Positions 22,033-34,710 of a stretch of 64,000 nucleotides of DNA are shown here, in pieces. The stretch spans positions 124,001 through 188,000 of the forward strand of contig JAIVFH010000016.1 of NCBI GenBank assembly GCA_025765595.1. The letters run 5' to 3'. Position numbers and translations under genes: made by a program. The notes beneath the pieces were generated by a model that worked only from the letters and a program-made list of their open reading frames with translations, was not told where the DNA came from and did no database searches. The stretch's first letter is position 1. Each line of letters starts with the position of its first letter. The DNA is from Obelidium mucronatum (taxonomy: Eukaryota > Chytridiomycota > Chytridiomycetes > Chytridiales > Chytriomycetaceae).

Positions 22033-25000
22033 ATGCAGAGGCAGGGTAAGCAGCAACCAGCAGGCATCGCGGCTTGGCGCCCTTCTTCTGCTTCGCCTTC
22101 TCACCCGCTGAACACAGTATCCGGACGACGGCCGCCACCGCCTCCTGGGTTCCACGACGAGGCGGGGCGCAGTGCGGGCGGCGGCAGCGGCCCGTCGCCG
22201 TTCAGCTCGGGACGCGAACGGCCGCCGCCGCGCAGCAACAACAACGACGGCGCCAGCGGCAGCGCTGGCGCCGGCAGCGGGAACGGGAGCGGGCGGCCGC
22301 CCCGCCAGCCAGACGCGCGCGGCGGCGGCGGCGGCGGCGGCGACGAGGCGGCGGCAGCGGCAGCGGCAAATGCGGGCGGCGCGGGCGGCCGCGAGCGCAG
22401 ACAGCTGCCGCCGCGGACGACGCGCGGCCAGCCGCAACAACAGCCACAGCAGCAGCAGCAGCAGCAGCACGAGCAGAATGCCGCCGATCGGCCCGTGCCG
22501 TCGAGAGGCGATTCCATCAGGCGCAACCTGCCGAGCAGAGACCCGCCGCTTACGAGAGAAGCGTCGGTGCGGGAGCGCCCGCCAAGAGGCGATCGTCTAT
22601 CGTACATACGGGAAGGAAGGGATGGTCCTAATGGCGTCGGGGGTCGATCCAGTCCGTTAGCAGACGGGGGCCAAACAGGGGTTGGAGGAAGCCAGCAGGA
22701 TGAATACACTGGCGCCGGAACATCAGACGGCCCTAAATCGGCATTTAAAAAGCCAGGATCATCTTCAAGGAGGTACAGACTCGATGGTTTTATTTTTGGA
22801 TGGTGCTGGTGTTTCGGACTGTTAAACAAGCCACACCCAATTTACACTATAGTGGCCAGAGAGTGTCTATTTTGGAACAACCCCAAGCACAGCAACCTCT
22901 AAATCAAAGACCTCGTCCTCCGCGAAATCCGCAAACACAAATTGTTACTTCACCACGACCTGACGAAACAACGGACGACGATGCTACCCCAACTATTGCT
23001 GCAACAACTATAACCAGGCAGCAACAGTCAGAGTCTTCCCCTCAAACAAGTGGAAATGGGCGGCCTTTTGTTCCTCAGAACTCTCGTCCGTTTCCGGTTG
23101 GAAACTCAACATCTGGGAAACGCATCAGTGCAGTAAAAGCAGCGCGCTCTCATTCTTCCCTTAGTCTCTTGATGATGTCTAAGCCTGCAGGAGAGGTTGT
23201 GAAAATGACTGTGGTTGATAATGGGGTTGAAACAATTGTTAACCATCAGGAAGAAGAGGAGGAGTGGGACGAAGATACCGACGACGAAGACGGAGATACA
23301 TTTCGACTTGGTAAAGGGGCTGCAGTTAAGAATGTCAGGTCGAGCACGAGAAACAGTGGCGGCAAGCAACAGCAACAGCAACCGCAACAGTCGAACCAGA
23401 AGTTGCTTTCGCTGGGGAGTGCCAAAAAGGGACTTGCTCAGTTAGATGGAGTCCGAAGACCTGGATCGCCTGTTCGTGCTGCTGGACGCTCGTTGAAGCA
23501 ACAACAACAGGGCCAAAAACCTCGTCAATCAGTTCTTAAAGTTAACCACCCGCCAAAGTCAGTTGGCCTGGATGGAAAGCCACTGCCCATTTCAGAACCA
23601 GACGAGGACGACGATGCTGCCACAGAGGAAATGGACGATATGGTAACAATTTTTGTCCGTGCGATGTCTTCGATATATGAACATTTCTTTTCGCTATTAG
23701 GACTATCTGGATAGTTATTCGAAGATGAACATGTCTCCACCACGGACCTTCAAACCACAGATACAATCTCCCAACAATACCACAACCTCAGACAATACCA
23801 CAACCTCGGCAGCTAAAGAAGTGCACAGGAAAACTATTGAGACCACTTCTGTGGAGATCTCTGAATTGCAATCTCAACTGGAGAAGGAGAAGCAAGAATC
23901 CAATCGTTTGCGCCAAGTACTCCAAGAGAACCTATCGCAAGATTCACAGCTCGCCCCTCTTCTGGATCTTCTCACCGAAAAGGAATCACAACTGGAAATG
24001 CTCAAGGAAGCTGTCATGATTGCCAAAAGCGCTATTGACGAAACCCGGATTGAACGTGATCAGGCCTTGGAGGCCGTCACCAAAACAAAGCGTGAGCTGA
24101 CTGAGCAATTGGCAACTGTGGAACAAGAAGTAGATACTCTGGGGAAGCAAAAGGAGGCTTTGGAAGGCCAAGTGAAGGAATTCAAGGCTGTTTTGACCAA
24201 GACGGAGAAGGATCTTTTGTTGAGAGTTCAGGAACGCGATGATGCGGAGATGGAATTGGATGCCATGATGGAAGCCAAGGAGGTTACAAACAAGGAATTG
24301 GACGAAAAGACTCGTGGTCTCTCACAGGCTGAAAATGCACTGTCAAGGCTCAACAAGGAACTGGAACTTTTGAGAATGAAGGAGGCTGATTCCATTAAAC
24401 GGTTGGCGGAGGCTGAAAATCGGTTGCAAGTGGCCGAGCTCGCCTTAGAAAAGGCTGAAATGGAAGCGAGCTTTGCCGTCAACGATTTGCGAAGCAAGGG
24501 TGCGGTTGCCGGAGAGATTGAAGAAAGGCTCAAAGTGACCATGACAGAGTTGCATTTTGCGAAAGCGAGAGAAACCGAGCTGGAGCGTGCGATGCGAGAC
24601 GCAGAAATGAGACTCAAGTTTGCAGAAGACGCATTAATGGAATCGGAAACGGCTTGTGAAAATGCCTTTTTGGAAATCAATGCCATCAAAAACAATGCGA
24701 GTGGATCAGAAAAAGCTCTTCGATCTGAAGTCATGTCTCTGCGTCATCAGTTGGACAATGTTTCGGCTGATCTTGAAAAGAAGAACGTGGAGGTGGAAGA
24801 GTGTCATGATACAATTGGCGATTTGGACATCAAAGTCAATGCGTTGGAAAGGGATTTGAAGACGGCTCGAAAAGATTTGAAAAATGTTCAGGACGAGTTG
24901 GAAGACAATAATCACATGATGGACGCCATAACTCAAGATGTTCTACAAGCTAAAGGAGAGAGTAGCGCCCTAATGCAAGAACTGGAAGCGCTTAAGCGGT

Positions 25001-28000
25001 CGCATCAGGAGGAATTATCTCGCGTTCAAGATGGCCAGAGAGGAGTTGATGCAATTATGACTGTGAGTTAAAAATACGTAACTGTTTTCAACTGACATGT
25101 AAAATTTGACAGCAACGACTTGCATTTGAGCAACAAGTAATTGAAATGAAGGAGGTTATCTCTCGCCTTGAATTCGAGAAGTCGCAACTACAAGGAGCAG
25201 AGCTTCGAGTCATGGAATTGGAAGATATGCTGAACGAACTTGAGGCCGAACGGGATGCCATTGAATCAGAACTCAACAATATCTTACCATCGCAGCAACG
25301 AGTTGCCGAGCTGGAAACTGAAATCTCAAGACTCCAATTTGAACTGACAAATACAGCCAAGACTAGCGGCATGACGGAAGAATCTGAAGCACAAGTTCAA
25401 GAACTGGAAGGGTTAATAGGCGAGCTTGAAGGGGAACGTGATGTCCTGAAATTGCGCATCGCTGAGATGGAGAAGGACTTGGATGAAATAATGAGAGAGA
25501 ACAGCGAAAAAGTGGAAGCACTTACGGCTGCTCTGCAAGAAGTAGGTGGAGACACTGGTGGCCGTCTTGAAGAACTTCATTTGGAGCTGAACGCAGCCAA
25601 AGGCGCCGTTGAGTCTGCCCAAGTCAAAATTGCAGAATTGGAGCAACAAAAGGCGGAACAAGCTGCGTTTGCGGAAACTCATTTCAAGGAGTTGGAGGAT
25701 GAAATCGAGCAGGTTACTTTTGAATGTGAAGAGTTGCAAGAACGGGTTACTTCTTTGGAAGCTGATCTGGAAACTTCGTTCCAGAAGGAAGTTGATTTGA
25801 AGGATCAGATTGAAAAGCTGCAAGGATCTATTTCTTTGGGACAAGTTGATAAAGGAGATGCAGAGGGGGCGGTTTCAAAGCTCGAGCAACAGCTGCAAGC
25901 ATCGTTAACCGAGCGTGAAGCTCTGGCTGAAAAGCTCTCTGCACTTGAAAACCAGCTGGCAGAGGCTGAACTGAAGGTGACGGATGTACCTGCATCAGTG
26001 GAAAGATCGATTGGAGCTACTGATTCTCAAGCAACCTTAGACGCGCTGGAAGCGGCGAAAGGAGAAGTATTGATCTTGAAGAAGGAAGTAGAAGATCTTT
26101 CCAAGGAGTTGGAGATTGCTCGTGACACCAAGAATGGCTTTGCAGGATCTGCGGATGAACTTCGAGAGGAGTTTTCCAAAATCCTGAAAGAGCGAGACGA
26201 CGCACAAGCTGAACTTGCCTTGCTGAAAACTGATCTCCAAGAGTTGGAGCAAATGTTTGAGGACGCTCAAGCTGAAGTTGAAGATTTGCGGGGAAAAGTT
26301 CAGGACAACTCAAATGTAAGTCTGAGGTTGCACAAAAATTTTGCTCATCACTTACCCTGTAATCATTAGAACCCTGAAATCGCAATGCTGGAGCAGGAAT
26401 TGAATGATGCCTTGAACGAAATTGATGTCCTGAGAGAGCAGCTTGCTCAGCAACCGAAGGGTGGGGCCGATGTAAGTACCCCCCACTACAGGCAATCTTT
26501 TGTTTCAAGAATCTTTAACCCCCAACCGTTTTTGTAGCCGAGTCAAGAAATTGCCGATCTGCAAAATGCCTTGGAAGATGCCAATGAAGAAATTGCGGAT
26601 TTGAAGGCGAGACAGCAAAGCAACTCGACGCCAGCTCATACACCACCTCCTCCTGCGTCTTCGACGGATTCTGCCAGATTGGAAGAGCTTGAGTTCCAGC
26701 TTGAGGAAGCCAAGTATGATATTGAGGACCTTACTGCAAAACTGGATGAATCAAATGCTGTATGTATGGTTACCTGCGCAAAACACGACCTAACATGTCT
26801 TTTTTCGACAGGTTGTTCAAGAACTTGAAAGACTTCTAGATGAAGAACAAGCTCGCACTGATACTTTTGGTATATAGTTTTTCACTGTACCAAAGACTAG
26901 ACTTAATTGTTATCGTTTCTAGATGCCACAAACAAGTCACTCACCGCTGAAATCACAACACTCCACGAACGCTTAACACGGCAATTGGAGTTATCAAAAG
27001 CTGATGGAGACACCAAAGCCGTTGTTGATGCATTTGAGGGGGACATTGCAAAGCTGCGAGCGGAAGTTGAGGCCCACAAGGAAGCTTATGCATCATTAGA
27101 AAGTCAGTTTAACGAATCCGAAGAAGTGAACAAAGAATTGAACCAGTCATTGGATGCGGCTGAGCAAGAGATTGAAACCCTTAACAAGGAGCTGGACGAA
27201 ATGTTCGAAGCCAATCAAAAGAATCTTGCAAATGGTGGTGGTGCTGAACTTGGTGAACTCCAAGCGAAACTGGAAGATATGGAGAAAGAGTTGGCTCTGA
27301 AAAATGGCGAATTGGATGGTGCTGTGGAAGCCAGAATGAAAGACAAGTTAGATGAAATGGCGGCCATAGAAAACGAACTTCAAGATCGTATCACTCAATT
27401 AGAAGAGCAAGCTCGCGTTGGAACCCAATCGTTGGTTCAGCAACTTCAAGACCAGGAACTGGATGCTAAAGAAATGCGGGAAACTCTCGTCTCTCGTTTA
27501 CGAGCCCAAGAAACCGAAGCTACATCTTTGCGTGAAGATATTGTAAAACTGAAGGGCGAGCTATCTGACGTGACAAGCCGATTCACTGTTTCCCAAAACG
27601 AGTTTGAAGACTATCGATTGCGATCGCAAGGCATGGAGAAACGCTATTTAGAACGCAATAATTTGCTTGAAGATCTGTTTGAACAAACGTGCAATGACGT
27701 TGAAAGCCTGCGTGCAAAATTGGTGGACTCTTATACCACTCAAGGGTTGGAAGTTCCAGTTTTCAAGCCAATACCACAATTACCACCAGCCAACTTTGAA
27801 GCGCCATTAAGTCCCACGCCTGGTGCTTCTGGGGAAAAGAAAACATTTTTATCTACCGTGTTTGGTCGTCGACCCAGTGAAAAGAACGGCGCTTTTAATG
27901 CAGTTAAAGATGCCCCGCCTGCAGCAGCAGGAGCAGCAGCCCAAGTTGGAGAAGATGGTCAACAAACGCCACAGCAACAACCTGTAAGTGGCCTTAAAGT

Positions 28001-28289
28001 TGCACCATCTGGAAATCAGGATGAAACCGCTGACCAAAAGATACTCAAGAAATCGCAAAGCACTGGAATTCTTCGATCTTTATGGGGTAACAAGAATCCT
28101 GACCGGCCATCTCCAGTGGCTTCTCCAACACCGGGCACTGTGGTTTCTCCAACGGAGGCGAAGGCACTTATTGTTGGTGCGGATGACGATGATGTTCCAA
28201 AGGAGCCGCCGTCCACATTTTTGGCTTCAATTTGGGGTGCAAAATCGAATTTGAAGAGGACAAATTCTGAGACGAAACTCAATCCTTAG
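22033..28289 (+). CDS. Giant coiled-coil protein (about 1,947 residues)
   Basis: Eight exons (22033-22772, 22853-23642, 23701-25062, 25113-26315, 26370-26471, 26538-26759, 26812-26869, 26923-28289) keep phase throughout. Residues 1-240 are GC-rich Ala/Gly/Pro/Gln low complexity, with poly-Gly and poly-Gln runs; 240-530 are basic/acidic and disordered. From about 560 to 1760 runs an almost unbroken heptad-rich coiled coil of Glu/Leu/Lys/Ala, like golgins, kinetochore or spindle-pole scaffolds, with no motor or enzymatic domain. The C-terminal 190 residues are disordered but carry three copies of a short motif (FLSTVFGRR, ILRSLWGNK, FLASIWGAK). It likely forms a rod-like scaffold or tether; its location cannot be told from sequence. 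Coiled-coil resemblance to myosin tails reflects composition, not homology. Confidence 0.75.
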
Positions 28290-28375
28290 AGATGTTGGTT
28301 TTAACGGGGTTCTGATTTGACAGCTATGAAAGTTATAAAGAATATACTCATTTGTTTTAATATTATTGTGCGTTT

Positions 28376-31146
28376 TTATTCTAATGACAACAACTTGAAT
28401 GAGTTTGATGTTTGTACTTGGGGTATTTCTGGTACTGGTATGGGTCTGGCAAATCCCCTTGCCAGGCGCGGCTTTCGTTCGATATCATGTGTGTTTTCTA
28501 CTATTTCCCCTTCTTTAAAAAGAAGAAGACCCTTTTTCTTCAGTTCCACTGCACCACTGAGAGTGATTCTTGGGCTATTATATCCCCCAAAAAAAAATTT
28601 TTTAAAAAAAAACAGTACGAAGGAAGAAAATCCTCACTCACCAGCAAGATGCAGTAGTTCGGGTTCCAACCAAATGTGAAAACGGATCCTCAGGATCTGA
28701 AATCTCAGTTGAAATGTTGTAAAATGCCGCCAGTTCTTCCACAAACTCTTGTTGCTGTGACTTCATTGGAGAAAAGTCGTGAAACTTGTAGCTACAGTAG
28801 TAAAAGTACAGTCAATCGAAATCAGAGGAGCGTTCTTGTTTTTGTTTTTTAAGTACCTTCCACCAATCAAGTTGGTGAATGCCGTTTCAATCAGCTTTGT
28901 GAAATCCGCGTTTTCTTGAGCAAACGTCACCATTTCTGGGGAGTACTCCACTGTTCTGTTTTCTTCCTTTTTCATCTCTTCGCATTCTGAAGTACACCAC
29001 AACTTCCCATTGGCATCAACGGGAGAAACCCGCGAAGCAACAGCACCAACTTCTTTTTCTTCCTTTTCCGTATCTTCCTCTTTGTCATCATTTCCTTTCA
29101 ATAAAGAGGAGCGAGAGATTTCAATTGCCTGAGTGACTTGGAAACACTTTTTGGAAGCCTTCTTGAGTCCACAAGAGCAAGAGACAGTCACCATTGAATC
29201 ACAGGGACCAATTTCTTGACAAGATAACCCAGTTGTAGCGGTGTGACAAGGATGCGTACACTTGTGTCCACAATCCCCCCGTTGTCTACCGCAAACAAGA
29301 GAGCATATTTTCTTTCCAGACGAGGAGGACGAAGAGGAAGGGGAGAACGAGGAGGAAGAGCAATCATCAGCAGAATGGCAGATTTCTTTACAAGCATGCC
29401 CACATGCCAACAAATTCCCACACACTAGTCCACAAGAAGGTTGAGTTTTGTTGCTACAAACAACCGACTTGATCAAGACTTTCCCGCATTTGCAAGACTG
29501 CTGGACAAGAAATTTACAAGGAGCGCATGGGGTCGATGGATGGTGACACGCATGTGGGAACGCATGTCCACAAGGTCTGGGGAGAATGCAATCAAAGTCG
29601 CAAGTAGGATACAATGGCTCTCCGCAAGGTATCGGGGGGTGTAGTTTCGTTTTCCCGCATGCGCATTCGATTTCGGTGAATGTGGCTTCTGCGCAAGGAG
29701 GACATGGACCGCGATGGCATTCTAGTGAACAGTTGTGGTGGCCACATTTTAAGCGGCGTTGGCATGTAAGGGTGCAGATGTGCGGGTCTTCTGTTCGTAG
29801 TCCGTTTAATAAAGTAACTGGTTCCTTGGGGCAGCATTTTTGTGCACATTGATGTCGCCCACAATGTCGTTGCACGCGACATGTTGTGGTGCATAGTGAT
29901 ACTGCAACGACGGTGCGATCAGAGCAAATACAAGTGACAGAGGTCGCCCCACATCGACACGGAATAGATTTCTATCAACAACAACAAAAAAAAAACGCGG
30001 GGGGCTGTTAAGAACCTTTTCAAACACTTTAAATAACCAAAACGAAACGAATTACTTTTTCTAGGCAAACAGTACATGCCCCTTCATGACACTGTTGCCT
30101 GCAACGATGACCACAATCCATCTCTTTCCAGCAGATATCATCACACAAGATGAGAGGGTCTTGGCATGTCGCGCGGGCTTCCAAAGATTCTTTTAAACTG
30201 ATGCTCTTTGATCCACAAGGGCAGTGTAACAATCGTGAAGGATCATAAGGACACTCCAAAGCGTCATCAATACTGTTGCTGCTGATGTGAACATGACAAA
30301 TTTCTTGGCATTTGTGTTTCCCGCAATTGTAATCCAGATTGCATGGTTGATTGCAAGAAAACTTGGAATTCAAAGTCGCGGGTTGATCGCTGCTGCTGTT
30401 GCTGCTGCATTGAACAGATCGAGTACTCTTCCCACAATTGCACGCTTGCTCAGTGATTGAAGTACAAGGTTTACAAGGGCCAGGATGACAGAGTTCCTGG
30501 CATTGATGATGTGAGCAAGAGAGAATCCTCTCACAAATCTTGCCACATTCGAACGAGGATATGCCTTCAGAACAGTCGTACAGGGACCTAAGTATTTTTT
30601 ATAACCTTCCGCATTTAGTATTCTCGGGGAAAGATGAGCAGTGTGTTTGGTTTTTTTTTTTTCCTCACGATTCTTTTTGGCAATGACACGAAACTTCAAT
30701 GACTTCTCGACACGGCAAGCAAGCACCACCATGACAGATTTCTTGACACGGATGAATGCAGTTTACAGTTCGATTACAAGTGTTTCCACAACTGTGCGAC
30801 AGATATTTTTAAAAGTTCATGTCAGTCCTTCCTCAATGAAACTATTTTTTCCGTACCTATGTGGTTTCTCAAAGAACTCAATCTCATCTGCATACGATTC
30901 CCCACAATAACAGCAACCATAAGGAAACACAGAGTGATTTGTTTGACACCCGGGACACCGCCAGAACCAAGTGTCGGGATCATAAGCGTCTTCATGTCCG
31001 CTGGTTTCCGCCCATTCTTCAACACACAACAGATGAAAAACTGTCCAACAGGTAGAGCAGGAGTAGATGGCGGCCGATATTTCGATGGGTTGAACACAGA
31101 TGGCACATTCATAGGTCTCGGCTGCCAGTTCGATTTCGATGTTCAT
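28376..31146 (-). CDS. NFX1-type zinc-finger protein (RING plus NF-X1 fingers plus R3H)
   Basis: Starts at ATG 31146 with a RING/PHD-like Cys-His module (YECAICVQPIEISAAIYSCS, then FHLLCVEEWA and RCPGCQTNH). It continues with at least eight NF-X1 fingers of the form C-G-x-H-x-C...C-H-x-G-x-C, e.g. CGKICERILSCSHHQCQELC, KEMDCGHRCRQQCHEGACT and RRLKCGHHNCSLECHRGPC. After the intron near 28800 comes FSPMKSQQQEFVEELAAFYN, an R3H-like nucleic-acid-binding segment. The last exon (from about 28563) is open to TAA 28378-28376. Human NFX1 and yeast Fap1 are the nearest known architecture: RNA/DNA-binding transcription or ubiquitin-ligase factors. The end lies 87 bp from the convergent coiled-coil gene. 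Inner exon borders are approximate. Confidence 0.85.
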
Positions 31147-31217
31147 TTGCCAAATAAATATTAATAAATACAAAATTAAAAAAACCGCAAAGTGTAGTAT
31201 ATAAAAGTTATCAATTA

Positions 31218-33238
31218 TTACAAGGAATCTAATTTAGCCCGCATTGCCGCCATCATTGCCTCCATTTGATCCAATTGCTCCTTTAGTATACGTTTTTCCG
31301 TTTCTTTGTCTTTGTCCGTATCTGACTTTGCTTGCTGTGGTGGGGGTAGTGGAACTGTAGGCTGACGTGTTACTTGCGTGTTTCCAATAGCAGCAGTAGG
31401 TATAAACTTGACAACCGTGACAGGAAAGAGACCAGCCATCCCTGTCGTCAGGTTTGTCCCTACAGCCCATCCGTCATCGAAGGTTTCGCTGGAAGAAAAA
31501 CAATGAATTCGGTTAAAAAATCAAGGAATCACATCAAAATAGACTGTCCGAAAAAAAAACCCCCTTACTCAATAATGACTTGATCGCCTGGAGCCATCCG
31601 TAATTGATCCACAAGTTCCTTTGCTCCATCCCCATCCCAATCAGTACTAGGTTCATACCCGACACGAACAGTCAATGGAGTTTCTAACGCCAATGATCCA
31701 GGAATATTTGCGGCTACCGGTGGCGGTGGTGGTGCAAATCCACCAAAGGCATTCACAAGCCCAACATCATCCATTGGGACAGCATGCACTATCCGCACGG
31801 GAACAATAATGCTGGCCTTTAATCGTTGCGTTTTTGACACAGGGGCAGAAACAGGAGAGTCATCGCTATTGTTCCTTGAAAGATTGCTTCGTTTGTCAAG
31901 AGCTTCGTGGATCATTTGAATTGTTCGCAACGGATCAATAATGACGCTATTTTGGGTACTTCCAGAGGTACCGGTGCTATGAGCTCTGCTTGAACTACCC
32001 ACCGACCCAGCGTTTCCTCCGCGAGGTCTCCGGTCAGACGCAGGGTTTAATCCAGAAACACTTGTTCCAGTCTTGTAAACAAATTCAAAGACGAGAGAAT
32101 GCGTGAGTTGCAACAACAGTGTCGACAAGTCCGCTCGAGACTCGGCCAATTTAAGAGTGATTTTCAATGGATTTTGGGGGGAAAATAGTGGAAATTTGTC
32201 CAATGGATGCTGTGAGGGTACTTTGTATCTAAAGAGGGCCCCGATGGGGATAGGAATAGGAATATGTTGGCTTGGTACCCTATCATTTCAAAAGAAAACG
32301 AAAAAAACAAAAAATTAGCAAATAAATCCAAATAGAAACGGAAACGTACTTGAAAGCTGCAGTTTCGACTAAATAACAGCGCACGGCAGTGACGTTCTTG
32401 ACCAGTTCAGTTCCGTCCAAAATTGTCACATATATGTCTACTTCCCCATCTTCCAGAAATACAAAACGAGGGATAGTTATGCTAACATTGAATTCACCTG
32501 ATGATGATGAACAGCTTTAAAGTTAACATGATGGGCCAAAACAAACAAAAGTGGGAAGAAAATTTCGTACCACCGGCAGTGGAACCTCGACCAACTCGTT
32601 CATCTCCAGCAAGCCACCTCGGGTAACATTGCCTTACGATAATGGGGCATGGTTCGTGGCTCATAACAAGAGTGTTATCTTCGCATAGCACCGAAGCGAC
32701 AAGTTCGTACGAGCGTGATTGCCTTTGGGCTTGTGCCGGCGAGGCGGAGTCAAAATTTTGGTTGAAGGGCATGGAGCTCAGCAGAAAGTTGTAGGACGGC
32801 AGGATGTTGCTTGAGATCTGCAGCGAGAAGGGGAATTCGTGGCTGCAGGCTAGGTTGTTAGGACGCGGGCGTTTCAAAGACAGCAGCCAGCACTCACACG
32901 CCGTCGACCAGGTCTTCGGCCTCGCGCATCCAGATGACCAGATTGATGTCGACGCAGTCCTCGGCGGCGGCGGCAGAGGCGGCGGCGGCGTCCTTGGCGC
33001 CGTTCGTTGTGCCGAAGAAGTGGATGCTGACGCGCACGGGCCGCGCCGGCAGCAGCGCCGTCGCCACGCGCAGGCGGCCCGTCACGAAGCGCGGCAGCGG
33101 CGCAACGCCGACGCCCGCCGCCGGCGGCGGCAGCGGCACGCCGAGCAGCGCCACGCCCGCGCCGTCGCTGACCCCCACGAGGCTCAGCGCTGGCAGCGGC
33201 GGCGGCGGCGGCGGCGGCAGGGCGGCTTCGGCGGACAT
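31218..33238 (-). CDS. Arrestin-like N-terminal region fused to an SH3-like domain
   Basis: Five exons (33238-32898, 32842-32571, 32497-32350, 32279-31569, 31488-31218) join in phase to 580 residues. Exon 1 is very GC-rich and encodes Pro/Ala-rich sequence plus a beta-strand start. Exons 2-4 look like an arrestin fold: HEFPFSLQISSNILPSYNF, YELVASVLCEDNTLV, FNVSITIPRFVFLEDGEVDI, SQHIPIPIPIGALF. Exons 4-5 form an SH3-like domain: LTVRVGYEPSTDWDGD, MAPGDQVII, then DETFDDGWAVGTNLTTG and MAGLFPVTVVKFIP, the usual ALYDY/W/P pattern. A short coiled coil ends the protein. Arrestin-like proteins in fungi link membrane cargo to ubiquitin ligases; no PPxY motif was seen, so an adaptor role through SH3 is inference. 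Confidence 0.65.
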
Positions 33239-33526
33239 GGCTCGTTGGTCGTGGTGGTCGTGGTGGTGGTCGTGGTGGTGGCGGCGAGTCAGGAGGGCGA
33301 AAACCCTTTTTGGTGATGTTTTTTCTAGAAGGGTGGGCTTGTGCCAGAGTTGTTTCAGCTGGTGTTCGTACTTAAAACAAAGTCCACCCGTCGTTTTTTA
33401 TTTGCCCATCCTGCGCCTCGCTGCTGCTGTTCAACTGGTTTTTGTACTTTCTGCTTTGCCCGCTTTCGCGTTGTCCTTTCTTTGTTCCTGCGTATTTGAA
33501 CTTTGTAAAATAACTTTCTGGAAAAG
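33239..33526. promoter_or_regulatory. Divergent promoter region with a GGTCGT/GGTGGT repeat
   Basis: 288 bp between the arrestin/SH3 gene (minus) and the next plus-strand gene. Positions 33244-33286 consist of imperfect GGTCGTGGT units, purine-biased on one strand. The remainder is unremarkable. It may be the 5' leader of the arrestin/SH3 transcript. Confidence 0.5.
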
Positions 33527-34495
33527 ATGACCATATTCTCACCACCGCCAAAAGAGCTGCGGATCGAACGCTTCGAGAGTGTGTCCAAAGCCCTCACGAT
33601 TGACTTGGTTTCTGGCTTTATAACCAGTGCTCTAGTGGCACCAAGTAAGTACAAAAGTCATGATCTTTGTTCTCTGCCTGTACACCCAACAACTTAACGC
33701 GTCACAGTTGTCGCAACAATAGACAAGTGCATCATCGCAAACGCTTCGGGTAGAGAGCCGATCGAACAGGGGCTAAAACGGTTTGGCCACATGTTTCTGA
33801 CAAACCCCATGCAGTTTGCCCGTCAAAAGTTTTTCTTCCCGGTCTTTTGCATATTTGCTGGGACATATAGCGTCGTGAGTATGATCTTCACTTCCTTTTT
33901 TTTATGAAGTTGAAAGGCTAAGGTACCCTTCTTTTTTTTTGAGGCAAATATGGTTGAAACCCTGTGTATTGTGAACGGGAATCCACCAGCTCTCCCCAAG
34001 TTCCTCACTTCCTCAGCCATAAACATCACCCTCTGCGCCTGGAAAGACAGTCTTTTTACGCAGTGGTACGGAGTTGTGAAACCAAAACCAATCCCAAACC
34101 TTTCGTATGCCTTGTTTGGTTTACGCGACTCGATGACGGTCGGAACATCCTTTATTGCACCACCTCTTGTCAGCCCTTTTCTCCAATCGGAGCCTTTAAA
34201 TCTCTCCAAAAAGACAGCTGACTTGAGCTGCCAAATCGTACTCCCATGTCTTGTTCAATTTGTATCCACACCTGTGCACTTGATTAGTTTGGATTTGTAC
34301 AACCATCCTGGTTCATCTATCAAGGAACACTGGGGAATGGTGAAAAAAAATTATTGGAAGAGTGCCGTGGGACGCGTTGTAAGAACACTACCTGGATTTG
34401 GGTTTGGCGGTATTGCCAACAGGCATATCAGGGTTGAAATGAATCATGCTGTTCATAACTGTGTATGCGCTAAAAAGTGTGATCACGTTCACTGA
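33527..34495 (+). CDS. Conserved fungal-type multi-pass membrane protein, probably mitochondrial
   Basis: Three exons (33527-33644, 33708-33874, 33944-34495) join in phase to 278 residues. Hydrophobic segments are VSGFITSALVAPIVATI, KFFFPVFCIFAGTYSVANMV, YALFGLRDSMTVGTSFIAPP and IVLPCLVQFVSTPVHLISLD. The last part, YWKSAVGRVVRTLPGFGFGG, is also conserved-looking. I have the impression of a fungal family with unknown function, distantly like mitochondrial carriers in its repeat of Pro-containing helices, but the PX[DE]XX[KR] carrier signature is absent, so I do not call it SLC25. The C-terminus is short, Cys/His-containing and basic. Confidence 0.55.
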
Positions 34496-34710
34496 ATGAT
34501 GGTATTTAGCTCATGGTTGGTGTGCGACGTCGCAGAATCAACCTCGTTATTCTTATTTAAGTACTACTTTATCCAAAAAAAAAAAGAAAAAGCCCTTTCA
34601 AATCTTTCAAATTTACTTTTAAACGATTGTCAGCCGGTCAGGAGAATTGTCATTGCATTTTCATTGTTGAAAAAACAGCTGTTGCCGACAGACGCGAGAA
34701 TAGCCCCACC

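Noticed and set aside
22074..22660. Several 160-240 codon frames on both strands in the GC-rich block (Ala/Arg-rich)
   Set aside because: GC-rich sequence has few stops by chance; only the frame from 22033 connects by splicing to a conserved protein.
23725..28289. Myosin heavy chain homology of the coiled-coil protein
   Set aside because: No motor, IQ or tail-specific motif is present; similarity is heptad composition only.
33823..34209. 128-codon minus-strand frame
   Set aside because: Antisense to exon 3 of the membrane-protein gene, which is supported by splice phase.
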